Assembly (NCBI RefSeq): GCF_002727065.1
Contig: NZ_PDVP01000002.1
Span: 62,001-126,000, forward strand
Direction of reading: 5' to 3'
DNA length: 64,000 nt
Source of the DNA: Zhengella mangrovi
Lineage (GTDB): Bacteria; Pseudomonadota; Alphaproteobacteria; Rhizobiales; Rhizobiaceae
The position numbers and the translations under genes were made by a program. Below are positions 49,488 through 57,859 of the stretch, piece after piece (the stretch's first letter is position 1; each line of letters begins with the position of its first letter). The notes beneath the pieces are model-generated. The model was not told the DNA's origin. It worked only from the letters and a program-made list of their open reading frames with translations, and made no database searches.

Positions 49488-50152
49488 ACCAAGCCGCCCC
49501 TGCAGCCGACGTGATCCTGCCGCGCGACCTGCCGCTCTGGGAGGACGCCAGGCCCTATCTCGACGTGCGCAACAACGACGAGCACACCATCGTTGCCTAC
49601 GGACTGGCCCGCACCCTGCTTGCCATGACACCGGAGGCCGACGAAAGCATCGTGCTGCCGGCGATCCTGCTGCATGACGTGGGCTGGAAGCGCATTCCGC
49701 AGGACCTGCTGCTGCTCGCCATCGGCCGCCGGCCCACGCGCCTCGACCTTGTGCGGGACCACGAGATCCACGGGGTCGAGATCGCCCGCGAGATTCTCGA
49801 GCGGCATCGCCCGAAAGGCGTCGACATCGAAGCCGTGCTCGAGATCATCGACGGCCACGACACGGTGAAAGAAGCCAAGAACATCAACGACGCGGTGATG
49901 AAGGATGCCGACAAGGGCTGGCGCACGACGCCGCATGGCATGCGCACCATCGCCGGGTGGTACGGCGTGCCCCTGTCCGAGATCATCCTGATGCTGCAGG
50001 AGCGCTCGAACCCCAACATGCTGACACCGGCCGGGCGGGCGCTCGCCGAATGCAACACGATGGCGGTAAAGGCAGAGCTGATGATCGAGACCTATCTCGG
50101 GCACGGCCCGGAATTCCCCAACCTGCCGACCACGGGAGACGTGTCATGGTAG
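49484..50152 (+). CDS. HD-domain phosphohydrolase 2 (CreD-like candidate)
   Basis: 222 residues, paralogous to the gene at 47434: both start with a W-x-E/D-A-x-PYL block and share H34 (NNDEHTIVAYGLA), H64-D65 (AILLHDVGW), IIDGHDT and DADKGWR. Metal ligands are intact. Start overlaps the aldehyde dehydrogenase stop, and its stop overlaps the SDR start. Having two such enzymes in one operon suggests either two phosphorylated intermediates or a heteromer. Confidence 0.82.
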   Translation: MNQAAPAADVILPRDLPLWEDARPYLDVRNNDEHTIVAYGLARTLLAMTPEADESIVLPAILLHDVGWKRIPQDLLLLAIGRRPTRLDLVRDHEIHGVEIAREILERHRPKGVDIEAVLEIIDGHDTVKEAKNINDAVMKDADKGWRTTPHGMRTIAGWYGVPLSEIILMLQERSNPNMLTPAGRALAECNTMAVKAELMIETYLGHGPEFPNLPTTGDVSW

Positions 50153-50910
50153 CCGGTCTCGGACTGCAGGGAAAACGCATCATCGTCACAGGCGCCGCGG
50201 GCGGCCTCGGACGCGCCTTTGCCGTCGCCTTCGGTGAAGCCGGGGCCAGGGTTCTGGCCGCCGACATCAATGCCGACGGCATCGCGGAAACCGCCGATCT
50301 CGTCGGCGAGGCCGGAGGCCAGGGCCATTGCGCCACGGTCGATGTCACATCGGCGCAGAGCTGCCGGGCGCTGGCCGAGGCCGCCGCATCGGACATGGGC
50401 GGCGTCGACGTCCTGGTCAACAACGCCGCACTCTATGCCGGGCTGGAACGCCGCCCGTTCATGGACATCGACGAGGATGTCTGGGACCGGGTCATGGCGG
50501 TCAACATCAAGGGCGTCTGGCAGGCAACCCGCGCCATCGCGCCGCTGATGAAGGCGGCCGGCGGCGGATCCATCGTCAATATCGCCTCGGCCACCGTCTT
50601 CAGCGGATCGCCGCAATGGATGCACTACGTCGCATCGAAAGGCGCCGTCATCGCGATGACGCGCGTGATGGCCAAGGAACTTGGCGGCGACAACATCCGC
50701 GCCAACATCATTGCGCCTGGGTTCACCCTCACGGAGGCGAGCTACGGGCACATGGCCGATGCCAAGTCATACGGCGTCGACCGGGCCGCCCTGAAGCGCA
50801 ACGCCGAGGTGGAGGATATCACGGGCGGCGTTCTCTACCTCGCCTCGAACCTGTCCGCCTTCGTCACCGGGCAGACCCTCATCATCGACGGCGGAAAGCA
50901 GTTCATCTAG
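50146..50910 (+). CDS. Short-chain dehydrogenase/reductase
   Basis: 254 residues. TGAAGGLGRAF cofactor site, NNAALY block, catalytic Ser in NIASATVF and Y-x3-K in YVASK. An aspartate after the second strand (AADINADG) favours NAD(H). Member of the P450/phosphotransferase operon, seven-base overlap with HD2. Likely oxidises the alcohol produced by P450 hydroxylation and dephosphorylation to a ketone or aldehyde (inference). Confidence 0.88.
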   Translation: MVAGLGLQGKRIIVTGAAGGLGRAFAVAFGEAGARVLAADINADGIAETADLVGEAGGQGHCATVDVTSAQSCRALAEAAASDMGGVDVLVNNAALYAGLERRPFMDIDEDVWDRVMAVNIKGVWQATRAIAPLMKAAGGGSIVNIASATVFSGSPQWMHYVASKGAVIAMTRVMAKELGGDNIRANIIAPGFTLTEASYGHMADAKSYGVDRAALKRNAEVEDITGGVLYLASNLSAFVTGQTLIIDGGKQFI

Positions 50911-50967
50911 CATTTTCAGATCATTACCCGGAATTACCCGCCCGGGACAGCACGAACAGGACAGCGC

Positions 50968-51288
50968 ATGGTCAAGGTCACTTTCATTGAAGCCGACGGC
51001 AACCGCCACGACGTCGAAGCGAAGACCGGCGAGCCCCTCATGTACGCGGCCCGCGATGCCGGTGTCGCCGGGATCATCGCCGAATGCGGCGGTTCCGCCA
51101 TGTGCGCCACCTGCCACTGCTACGTGATCGAGGCGGCCGAAGGCGCGCTGGCCGAACCGCGGCAGGACGAACTGGACACGATCGAGTTCATGGCGAACGA
51201 ACCGCGCGACAACAGCCGGCTGCCATGCCAGGTCATCGTGACGCCCGACCTGGAAGGCGCCGTGTTCGAAGTGGCCACCGGACAATAG
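50968..51288 (+). CDS. [2Fe-2S] ferredoxin, adrenodoxin/putidaredoxin type
   Basis: 106 residues with the cluster ligands C40-x5-C46-x2-C49 and C87 (in AECGGSAMCATC and LPCQV); an extra cysteine C51 follows the third ligand. This type donates electrons to class I bacterial P450s, so it is almost certainly the partner of the P450 at the head of the operon. The reductase is not in the operon; Fpr at 10863 or another protein elsewhere must reduce it. Confidence 0.92.
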   Translation: MVKVTFIEADGNRHDVEAKTGEPLMYAARDAGVAGIIAECGGSAMCATCHCYVIEAAEGALAEPRQDELDTIEFMANEPRDNSRLPCQVIVTPDLEGAVFEVATGQ

Positions 51289-51364
51289 CAGGCGCGGTGC
51301 TCGCGACTTGCGCATTTCCGCTCGTCGCTGAATCAACCCAATGCTCTCATTCGTCGTTTTTCAA

Positions 51365-51408
51365 GCTGGTCCGGACCCGAAGCCGGTGTCCGGCTTTGCT
51401 GGAACTGC
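51365..51408. repeat. Dispersed palindromic repeat, copy 3 (44 bp, diverged)
   Basis: Same length and layout as copy 2 at 29503-29546, sharing CCGGAC near the left, AGCCGGTG-type centre and CTGGAACTGC at the right, with scattered changes. Located between two convergent gene ends (ferredoxin and SDR), the classic spot for extragenic palindromes. Confidence 0.65.
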
Positions 51409-51409
51409 C

Positions 51410-52186
51410 CTAGCGGGCCAACACGCCGCCATCGATCACAAGGGTCGTCCCGGTGACGAAATCCGAAGCCGACGAGGCGAGGTAAAGGGTCGTCCCCATG
51501 ATCTCGCCGGCGCCGGCAATCCTGCCCATGGGCGTATAGGCGGCGAACCGCCGTGCCGTGTCCTCGTCGCGCGGTCGCCCGGCCGTTCGGAAGAACCCCG
51601 GGCAGATGGCATTCACCTGGATGTTGTGCGCGGCGTATTCGAGGGCCAGTTCGCGGGTCAGGTTCACGACCGCGCCCTTGCTGGCACTGTAGGCCGGACG
51701 CGGGAAGAGGCCCGCCGGTCCGGCGAGCCCCCACATCGAGGCGACGGTGATCAGCTTGCCGGACCGTTGGGCGCTCATCTGCGCCAGCGCGGGACGGCAG
51801 GTGTTGAAGACGCCGTTCAGGTTGATGTCGATGACCGTCTGCCAGTCGGCCGGATCGGTCTCGTGCAGCACCGCGCCCGGGCGATCCGACACGCCGGCAT
51901 TGGCGACCGCGATATCCAGCCTGCCATGTCTCGCGACGGTCCGGGCAATCGCATCGGCCAGGGCGTCGGCGTCACGCACGTCGCCGGCAAACGTTAGGGT
52001 CTCTGCGCCGATCATCGACACCGTTTCGGCAAGCGCGGCCGCATCCATGTCGAAACAGGCAAGCCGTGCACCATTGGCCGCAAGGACGAGCGCCATTTCG
52101 CGCCCCAGTCCGGCCCCGGCGCCGGTAACGAAAGCCACCCGGTTCTCGACGCTGAAAATGCTCGCAGCTTGCATGGATGGTGTCAT
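51410..52186 (-). CDS. Short-chain dehydrogenase/reductase
   Basis: 258 residues. TGAGAGLGREM cofactor site, NAGVSD block, catalytic Ser in VASMWG and Y-x3-K in YSASK. Last gene of the accB-accC-carboxyltransferase-HAD-ligase-SDR operon on the minus strand; its start overlaps the ligase stop by ATGA. May reduce or oxidise a 3-oxo/3-hydroxy intermediate of that route; substrate unknown. Confidence 0.87.
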   Translation of the reverse strand: MTPSMQAASIFSVENRVAFVTGAGAGLGREMALVLAANGARLACFDMDAAALAETVSMIGAETLTFAGDVRDADALADAIARTVARHGRLDIAVANAGVSDRPGAVLHETDPADWQTVIDINLNGVFNTCRPALAQMSAQRSGKLITVASMWGLAGPAGLFPRPAYSASKGAVVNLTRELALEYAAHNIQVNAICPGFFRTAGRPRDEDTARRFAAYTPMGRIAGAGEIMGTTLYLASSASDFVTGTTLVIDGGVLAR

Positions 52187-54201
52187 CCCCTGTTGCGGCG
52201 TGCCGAGGCGAAATCGGCGAACCAGTCGAGGGCGGCAGGATTGCGCGTCGCATCCTTGCTCGCGACCTTGTGCAGCCGTTCACCGAGCAAGAGCTTGCGC
52301 ACAGGCACTTCCATCTTCTTGCCCGTGAGCGTCATCGGGATTTCCGGAGCGACGACGATCTCGTCCGGAACGTGGCGTGGACTGCGCTCGCTACGCAAGC
52401 GGCGCACGATCTCCTTCTGCAGGTCGCCGGAGAACGCCTTGCCGGGTGCCATCTGGAGGAAGAGCGGCATGTAGTAGCCGCCGCCTTCCTCCTCGATGCA
52501 GACGATCAGGCTTTCGGCGATCTCCGGGAAGGTCTCGATGGTGCGGTAGATTTCCGCCGAACCGATCCGCACGCCGAACCGGTTCAGCGTGGCATCCGAC
52601 CGTCCGAGCACGTAGGAGCCGCCGGTTTCGGTGAACCGCACCCGGTCGCCATGGCGCCAAATGCCGGGATAGACGTCGAAATAACTGTCGGTGTAGCGGG
52701 CAAAGTCCTCGTCGCCCCAGAAGAACAGCGGCATCGACGGCATGGGCTTGCGCACGACGAGTTCGCCGACTTCGCCGACGACCGGCCGGCCGTCCTCGTC
52801 GAAGGCGGCGGCGTCGCAGCCCAGCGCCGGGCACTGGATCTCGCCGGCCCGGGCCGGCAAGAGCACCGATCCGGCCAGCAGGCCGGAGCAGACCTCCGTG
52901 CCGCCGGATTGCGAGGTCGCATAGAGATCGGCGCCGACGGCATCCTGGATCCAGGCCAGTATCTCGGGCGTGGACGGCGAGCCGGTCAGGAACATCGATT
53001 TCAACGACGTGATGTCGAAATCCTCCCTCGGCCGGACGCCTTGCGCCCGCACGATCTGCATGAAGGTCGGCGAGACGCCGAAACTGGTGACGCGCGACCG
53101 TTCCATGATGCGCCACAGCGCGCCTGCATCGGGCCAGGTCGGGTGGCCATCGTAGAGCACCGCGCGGCCTCGCATCAGCGGACCGATCATCAGGGTGTTC
53201 CAGACCATCCAGCCGGTCGTGGAATAGCAGAAATAGGCGCCGCCGCGGGGCACATCGAGATGGAAGGCGGCAGACTTGCAGTGCTCGACGACGATGCCGT
53301 GATGACCCTGCACGATCGGCTTCGGCAGGCCCGTGGTGCCCGACGAGAAAAGGACCCAGAGCGGATGATCGGACGCCACGCGCGTGAACTCGAACGCATC
53401 GCGCGCAACCTCCGGGCCGTCCATCATGTCGTCCCATCCAAGCGTGGTACTGGCAAAGGCGGGACGCCCGGCGCCCGGCAGATAGTCGAGAACGACAAGG
53501 GTTTCCGCCGTTGGCAGGCGGGAAAGGATCTTTTCAAGGTCGCCGGTCCGGTCATAGTCCTTGCCGCCGTAGCGGTAGCCATTGACCGCCAGCACCAGCT
53601 TCGGCTCGATCTGGCTGAAACGGTCGATAACCGTCTGGGCACCGAACTCCGGGGCGGCCGAGGACCACGTCGCGCCGATGGCGGTTGCAGCCAGCATGGC
53701 GATCACGGTTTCCGGCAGGTTCGGCATGTAGGCGACCACGCGATCACCCGGTTCCAGGCCCATCGCGCGGAAACGGGTCGCCAGCTTGCGGACAGCGGCG
53801 CCGACCTCGGCCCAGGTCATCGAAGCCGGTTCGCGCAGCTCGCTCGAATGGTCGATCATGATCTCGCCATCGGCCGCCTCGCCCTCGTGGCGCAGCACGT
53901 GCTCGGCATAGTTCAGCCGCGTGCCCGTAAACCATCGGGTGCGCGGCATCGGATCGTCCGTCACGACGGATTCGATCCCGCCGTCGTGTATGATCTCGAA
54001 CCAGTCCCAGACCGCCTGCCAGAAGCCGGCGATGTCCTCGACAGACCATTTCCAGAGGTCCATGTAGGTATCGAAGGCGTGACCGCGGCCCTTAAGCCAG
54101 GTCATGAAGGCGGTGATCTCGGCCGCCTCGCGGCGTTGCGCCGATGCCTCCCAGAGGATCTCGCCTTCCTTGACGACCCGCGGCGCGGTCACCGGAACCA
54201 C
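52183..54201 (-). CDS. Acetoacetyl-CoA synthetase-like acyl-CoA ligase
   Basis: Activates a beta-keto acid to its CoA thioester with ATP giving AMP and PPi. 672 residues, matching acetoacetate-CoA ligases. Motifs: FTGTRLNYAEHVLR near the N-terminus, P-loop LFSSGTTGLPKPIVQ, STTGWMVWN, and the C-terminal acetylation-type lysine in LTGKKMEVPVRKLL. In a biotin carboxylase operon the natural reading is that it activates the beta-keto acid formed by carboxylation of a ketone (acetoacetate or a larger analogue). This is inference from context. Confidence 0.88.
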   Translation of the reverse strand: MVPVTAPRVVKEGEILWEASAQRREAAEITAFMTWLKGRGHAFDTYMDLWKWSVEDIAGFWQAVWDWFEIIHDGGIESVVTDDPMPRTRWFTGTRLNYAEHVLRHEGEAADGEIMIDHSSELREPASMTWAEVGAAVRKLATRFRAMGLEPGDRVVAYMPNLPETVIAMLAATAIGATWSSAAPEFGAQTVIDRFSQIEPKLVLAVNGYRYGGKDYDRTGDLEKILSRLPTAETLVVLDYLPGAGRPAFASTTLGWDDMMDGPEVARDAFEFTRVASDHPLWVLFSSGTTGLPKPIVQGHHGIVVEHCKSAAFHLDVPRGGAYFCYSTTGWMVWNTLMIGPLMRGRAVLYDGHPTWPDAGALWRIMERSRVTSFGVSPTFMQIVRAQGVRPREDFDITSLKSMFLTGSPSTPEILAWIQDAVGADLYATSQSGGTEVCSGLLAGSVLLPARAGEIQCPALGCDAAAFDEDGRPVVGEVGELVVRKPMPSMPLFFWGDEDFARYTDSYFDVYPGIWRHGDRVRFTETGGSYVLGRSDATLNRFGVRIGSAEIYRTIETFPEIAESLIVCIEEEGGGYYMPLFLQMAPGKAFSGDLQKEIVRRLRSERSPRHVPDEIVVAPEIPMTLTGKKMEVPVRKLLLGERLHKVASKDATRNPAALDWFADFASARRNRG

Positions 54202-55022
54202 TCCTGATCGGCGAATCCTTCCAGGCCCGGCAGCACCACCTGGGCACGATGGGATTCGGCCACCGCGTTGAAGGCCGCGGTGTCGTTCAGGCCCGTGGTC
54301 ACGCCGACGGCGAGCGCGCCGGCTTCGCGCGCCATCCGGATCTCGAGACCCGGATCGTCACCGACGACCACCATTTCCTGCGGCGCCACGCCGGTCAGGT
54401 CGGTGATCATCGCGAGACCATTCGTGGACGGCTTGCCAAAGACGGTCGCCCTGGCGCCGGTGGTGTATTCGATCATGGCCGCGACAGCACCGGAAATGCC
54501 CAGCATGCGGCCCTTGGAGGAGGCAAAGAACGGCGCGACGGAGGCAGCGAAGACAGGCACGTTCTTGTCCCAGATGAGGGAGCAGATCGCCTCGACATCC
54601 TTGTTGGTGAATTCCCGGCACCAGCCGAGCATGATCGCCTCCACACCGGCCGCATCCTCCTGCGGCAGGACGACCTCGATACCGGCATCGCTGATCGGCA
54701 CGCGCGTGCCTTCCGCTCCCATCACCATCACACGGCCAAAGCCACGGCTTTTCAGTTCGTGGGCGGCGACAGCGGCCGGTGTCAGGATATGACCCGCGTC
54801 GAGGACAAGGCCCGCGTCGGCCAGCAGCGGGTAATAATGCGCCGGCGGGAAAAACGTGCCGTTCGTGTAGGCGACCGCCGGCCGTCCCATGGCCTTGCAG
54901 GCATCCAGGGCGGCGACCGCACCCGGCAGGGCTTCGTAGGTGCCCTTTTCCTTGTCCATCATGGCCAGCGTGCCGTCGATATCGAAGACCGCGGCGCGGA
55001 TCGGGTGCGTGTGCATCATCAT
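54189..55022 (-). CDS. HAD-superfamily phosphatase (IIA, NagD / p-nitrophenylphosphatase type)
   Basis: 277 residues. DxD nucleophile in VFDIDGTL, Lys in GKPSTNG and acidic pair in VVVGDDPGLEIRMA; the large cap between the first and later motifs fits subfamily IIA. Overlaps the carboxyltransferase gene upstream and the ligase gene downstream. Subfamily members hydrolyse phosphoglycolate, NMP or aryl phosphates. Since another operon with the same putative IclR site makes phosphate esters, an aryl or alkyl phosphate substrate is worth considering. Confidence 0.85.
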   Translation of the reverse strand: MMMHTHPIRAAVFDIDGTLAMMDKEKGTYEALPGAVAALDACKAMGRPAVAYTNGTFFPPAHYYPLLADAGLVLDAGHILTPAAVAAHELKSRGFGRVMVMGAEGTRVPISDAGIEVVLPQEDAAGVEAIMLGWCREFTNKDVEAICSLIWDKNVPVFAASVAPFFASSKGRMLGISGAVAAMIEYTTGARATVFGKPSTNGLAMITDLTGVAPQEMVVVGDDPGLEIRMAREAGALAVGVTTGLNDTAAFNAVAESHRAQVVLPGLEGFADQEWFR

Positions 55023-56482
55023 CAGCCGTTCAGTTCGAGTTTGAGACCGGGTTTGGCAATCTTCACCGAGGAAATGTCCTTTCGCGCGGCCAGTTCGCGA
55101 ATGAGATTCATCACAGGCCGTGTTCCCGGGTGATACCCGCGACGTGCTGGCCCTGCCGCGACCATGGCATCGACCTGGTCGGCCGGCATGACGGCGCGCA
55201 GGAGGAATTCCTCGTCGCTATAGCCTCTGCCGATCCGGGCGCGCAACTCGTCCAGGGAGGCCATCTTCGCCTCGCTCTCCAGTGCCCGCGCCCTCTTGGA
55301 CGAGCGGATCCGGTCTTCGACGTCCTTGTCCATCGGCATGGCAGGGGTGCCGAAGCGCCCGAGGACATATCGCGTCACCTCGTCGGGCACCGTCTCGTAG
55401 CGCTCCTTGCCGGTAACGTTGAGCATCGCCTGCGTGGCCACCAGCTGGCTGAACGGCGTGACCATGATCGGATAGCCGAATTCGGCGCGCACCCGGACGA
55501 CCTCTTCAAGCACTTGCGGCAGCAAGTGCCCGCGTCCGGTTTCACGCAATTGCCGCGTCAAGGTTCCCATCACGCCGCCCGGGATCTGGTGGCGGAAGTA
55601 GCCGCGGTCGTAATCGCCCGGGCCGCGATGCGACAGCCCCTCCGCGCCGGCCAGCGCCGTGAAATAGGCATCCATTTCGCGCACGGCCTCGTCATCGACA
55701 TCCACGGTATGGCCGAGGTCGCGCAGGTTGGCGATGGTCGGCGCCATGGCCGGCTGGCCCGTTCCATTGGCCGCGGAGGACGAGGAGGTATGGAGGCAGG
55801 GCACGCCGGCATCGGCCGCGGCGAGGTAGGAAAAGGACGCCAGCCCGATTGTCGTGTGCGAGTGGAACTCGAGGGGCACCGGACCGGCCGCCGTCAAGAG
55901 CGCCGGGAACAACGTTGCCGCCCGGTCCGGCGAAATCAGCCCGCCCGGATCCTTGACGTAGAGCTTGTCGAACCTGCCCGTCGCGCAAAGTTCGCGCGTC
56001 TTCTGCACCCAGTGGGCATCGTCGTGCAACGGCGACAGGGTGAAGGTCAGCGCCGCCACGATCTGCTCGCCGCCGGCCTTGCGCGTGATATCGGCCATGT
56101 TCAGCATGGCGGGCGTGTTGTTCATAGGGTCCATGACCGCGAACCGGCGAATGCCGTTCTTGACCAGGAGGCGAAAGGCGAACTCCATCAGTTCCTCGCT
56201 CGCCACTTCCCAGGAGATGAACCGCATGCCGGTGGTCAGGAAGCTCAGCGGCGTCTCCGGCGTCGCCTCGCGGAACAGCCTGAGGCGTTCCCAGGGGTCC
56301 TCCTTCTTGAACCGGACGGCGACCGCCATGTGCGTCGACGTGGTGAAGTCGATCGCCTCGAAGCCGATCCGCTCCATCACCGGGGCGATCTGCAGCATCA
56401 TCCCGGTATCCAGGCCGGTTGCTCCCCAGTTCGACTGGTTGCCGTCACGCACGGTGGTATCGATGAGTGAGACCCGGCTCAT
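55022..56482 (-). CDS. Biotin-dependent carboxyltransferase, OadA/pyruvate carboxylase CT type
   Basis: 486 residues. The HMGL-like TIM barrel has DTTVRDGNQS at residues 8-17, the carbamylated-lysine-type K177 in YVKDPGG, and the metal HxH H207/H209 in FHSHTTIG; the PYC/OADA conserved C-terminal region follows. No biotinyl domain at the end; the carrier is the separate accB gene. No OadB/OadG membrane genes and no fused biotin carboxylase, so neither a sodium-pump decarboxylase nor a normal pyruvate carboxylase. Linked by ATGA overlaps to accC and to the HAD gene. Acceptor substrate unknown; context favours a ketone. Confidence 0.85.
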   Translation of the reverse strand: MSRVSLIDTTVRDGNQSNWGATGLDTGMMLQIAPVMERIGFEAIDFTTSTHMAVAVRFKKEDPWERLRLFREATPETPLSFLTTGMRFISWEVASEELMEFAFRLLVKNGIRRFAVMDPMNNTPAMLNMADITRKAGGEQIVAALTFTLSPLHDDAHWVQKTRELCATGRFDKLYVKDPGGLISPDRAATLFPALLTAAGPVPLEFHSHTTIGLASFSYLAAADAGVPCLHTSSSSAANGTGQPAMAPTIANLRDLGHTVDVDDEAVREMDAYFTALAGAEGLSHRGPGDYDRGYFRHQIPGGVMGTLTRQLRETGRGHLLPQVLEEVVRVRAEFGYPIMVTPFSQLVATQAMLNVTGKERYETVPDEVTRYVLGRFGTPAMPMDKDVEDRIRSSKRARALESEAKMASLDELRARIGRGYSDEEFLLRAVMPADQVDAMVAAGPARRGYHPGTRPVMNLIRELAARKDISSVKIAKPGLKLELNG

Positions 56483-57843
56483 GCGGCCTTCTCCTTGTGG
56501 AAGCGGTTCAGGAATGCCGGCAGGAAGGCAGTGTCGACGCCGCCGTCGACGAACTGGGTGTTCGCCATGATCGCGGCATGCAGATCCCTGTTGGTGGTGA
56601 TACCGTCGATCCGGCAGACGGCGAGCGCCGTGCGCATGGCGGCGATGGCGCCGGAACGGCTGTTGCCGTGCGTGATCAGCTTGGCAACCATGGAATCGTA
56701 GAACGGCGGGATCATCGCGCCGGTTTCGATATGCGTATCCACCCGAAGGCCGGGCAGGAAGGGGAACCACGCCTCGCTCACACGGCCGGGACTCGGCATG
56801 AAGCCATTGTCCGGGTCCTCGGCATTGAGCCGGCACTCGATGGCGTGACCGGAGATCACGATATCGTCCTGGGCGAGGTCGAGCGCCCTGCCCTCGGCAA
56901 TGGCGATCTGCAGCGCAACGAGGTCGAGTCCCGTTACAGCCTCGGTGACCGGGTGTTCCACCTGGATGCGGGCATTCATCTCGAGGAAATAGAACTCCCC
57001 GCGTTCGACATCGACAAGAAACTCGACCGTGCCGAGCGAGCGGTACCGGATATGGCGGGCGAAGGCGACGGCGGCGGCCAGAAGGTCGTTGCGAAGCCTT
57101 TCCGGCAGGTTCGGCGCCGGCGCTTCCTCGACAACCTTCTGGTAGCGCCGCTGGACCGAGCAGTCGCGCTCCCCGGCGTGCAACACGGTTTGCCCGTCCG
57201 ATATGATCTGGACCTCGACGTGGCGGCCGACCGTGACGTATCGCTCCAGGTAGACGCGGCCGTCGCCAAAGGCGGATGTCGCCTCGGCAATGGCCATGTC
57301 CAGCATGGCCGGCAGGTCTTCGGCGCGGTCGACCCGCTTCATGCCCTTGCCGCCACCGCCGGCCACCGCCTTGATCAGCATGGGATAGCCGACGAGGTCG
57401 GCGATGACGAGCGCTTCCTCGACCGTTTCCGCCGATCCGCCCGGCACCAGGGGCACCCCGGCCTGCTCGGCATGCGTTCGCGCCGTCAGCTTGTCGCCGA
57501 CCGCGTCCAGGTTGGCGACATCGGGACCGATGAAGATCAGATCATGGTCGGCGCAGGCCTGGGCCAGCGCCCGGTTTTCGGACAGAAAACCGTAGCCCGG
57601 ATGGATGGCATCGCAGCCAGTGGCCTTCGCCGCCTCGACCACGGTGCCGACCCGCAGGTAGCTTTGCGCCGACGGTGCGGGTCCCAGGCAGACAGCACGG
57701 TCGGCCAGATTCGCACCCAGCGAGGCCCGGTCGGCCTCCGAAACGCCAAGCACGGTCTCGATACCGAGGGCGCGGCAGGTCCGGATCACGCGAACGGCGA
57801 TCTCGCCCCGGTTTGCGATGAAGATACGCTTGATCGTGGCCAT
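56479..57843 (-). CDS. accC: Biotin carboxylase
   Basis: Carboxylates the biotin of the carrier protein with bicarbonate and ATP. 454 residues, normal for AccC. N-terminal RIFIANRGEIAVRVIRTC, ATP-grasp loop GGGGKGMKRV, and FLEMNARIQVEHPVTE are all present. Lies 16 bases after accB and overlaps the carboxyltransferase gene. As accA and accD are not here and a CT of another type follows, this is probably a dedicated copy, with the fatty-acid-synthesis accBC elsewhere. Confidence 0.92.
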   Translation of the reverse strand: MATIKRIFIANRGEIAVRVIRTCRALGIETVLGVSEADRASLGANLADRAVCLGPAPSAQSYLRVGTVVEAAKATGCDAIHPGYGFLSENRALAQACADHDLIFIGPDVANLDAVGDKLTARTHAEQAGVPLVPGGSAETVEEALVIADLVGYPMLIKAVAGGGGKGMKRVDRAEDLPAMLDMAIAEATSAFGDGRVYLERYVTVGRHVEVQIISDGQTVLHAGERDCSVQRRYQKVVEEAPAPNLPERLRNDLLAAAVAFARHIRYRSLGTVEFLVDVERGEFYFLEMNARIQVEHPVTEAVTGLDLVALQIAIAEGRALDLAQDDIVISGHAIECRLNAEDPDNGFMPSPGRVSEAWFPFLPGLRVDTHIETGAMIPPFYDSMVAKLITHGNSRSGAIAAMRTALAVCRIDGITTNRDLHAAIMANTQFVDGGVDTAFLPAFLNRFHKEKAA

Positions 57844-57859
57844 GCCGCGCTCCGCCGGA

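Noticed and set aside
52177-54207. 676-codon open frame on the plus strand
   Set aside because: Antisense to the acyl-CoA ligase gene; no protein family features.
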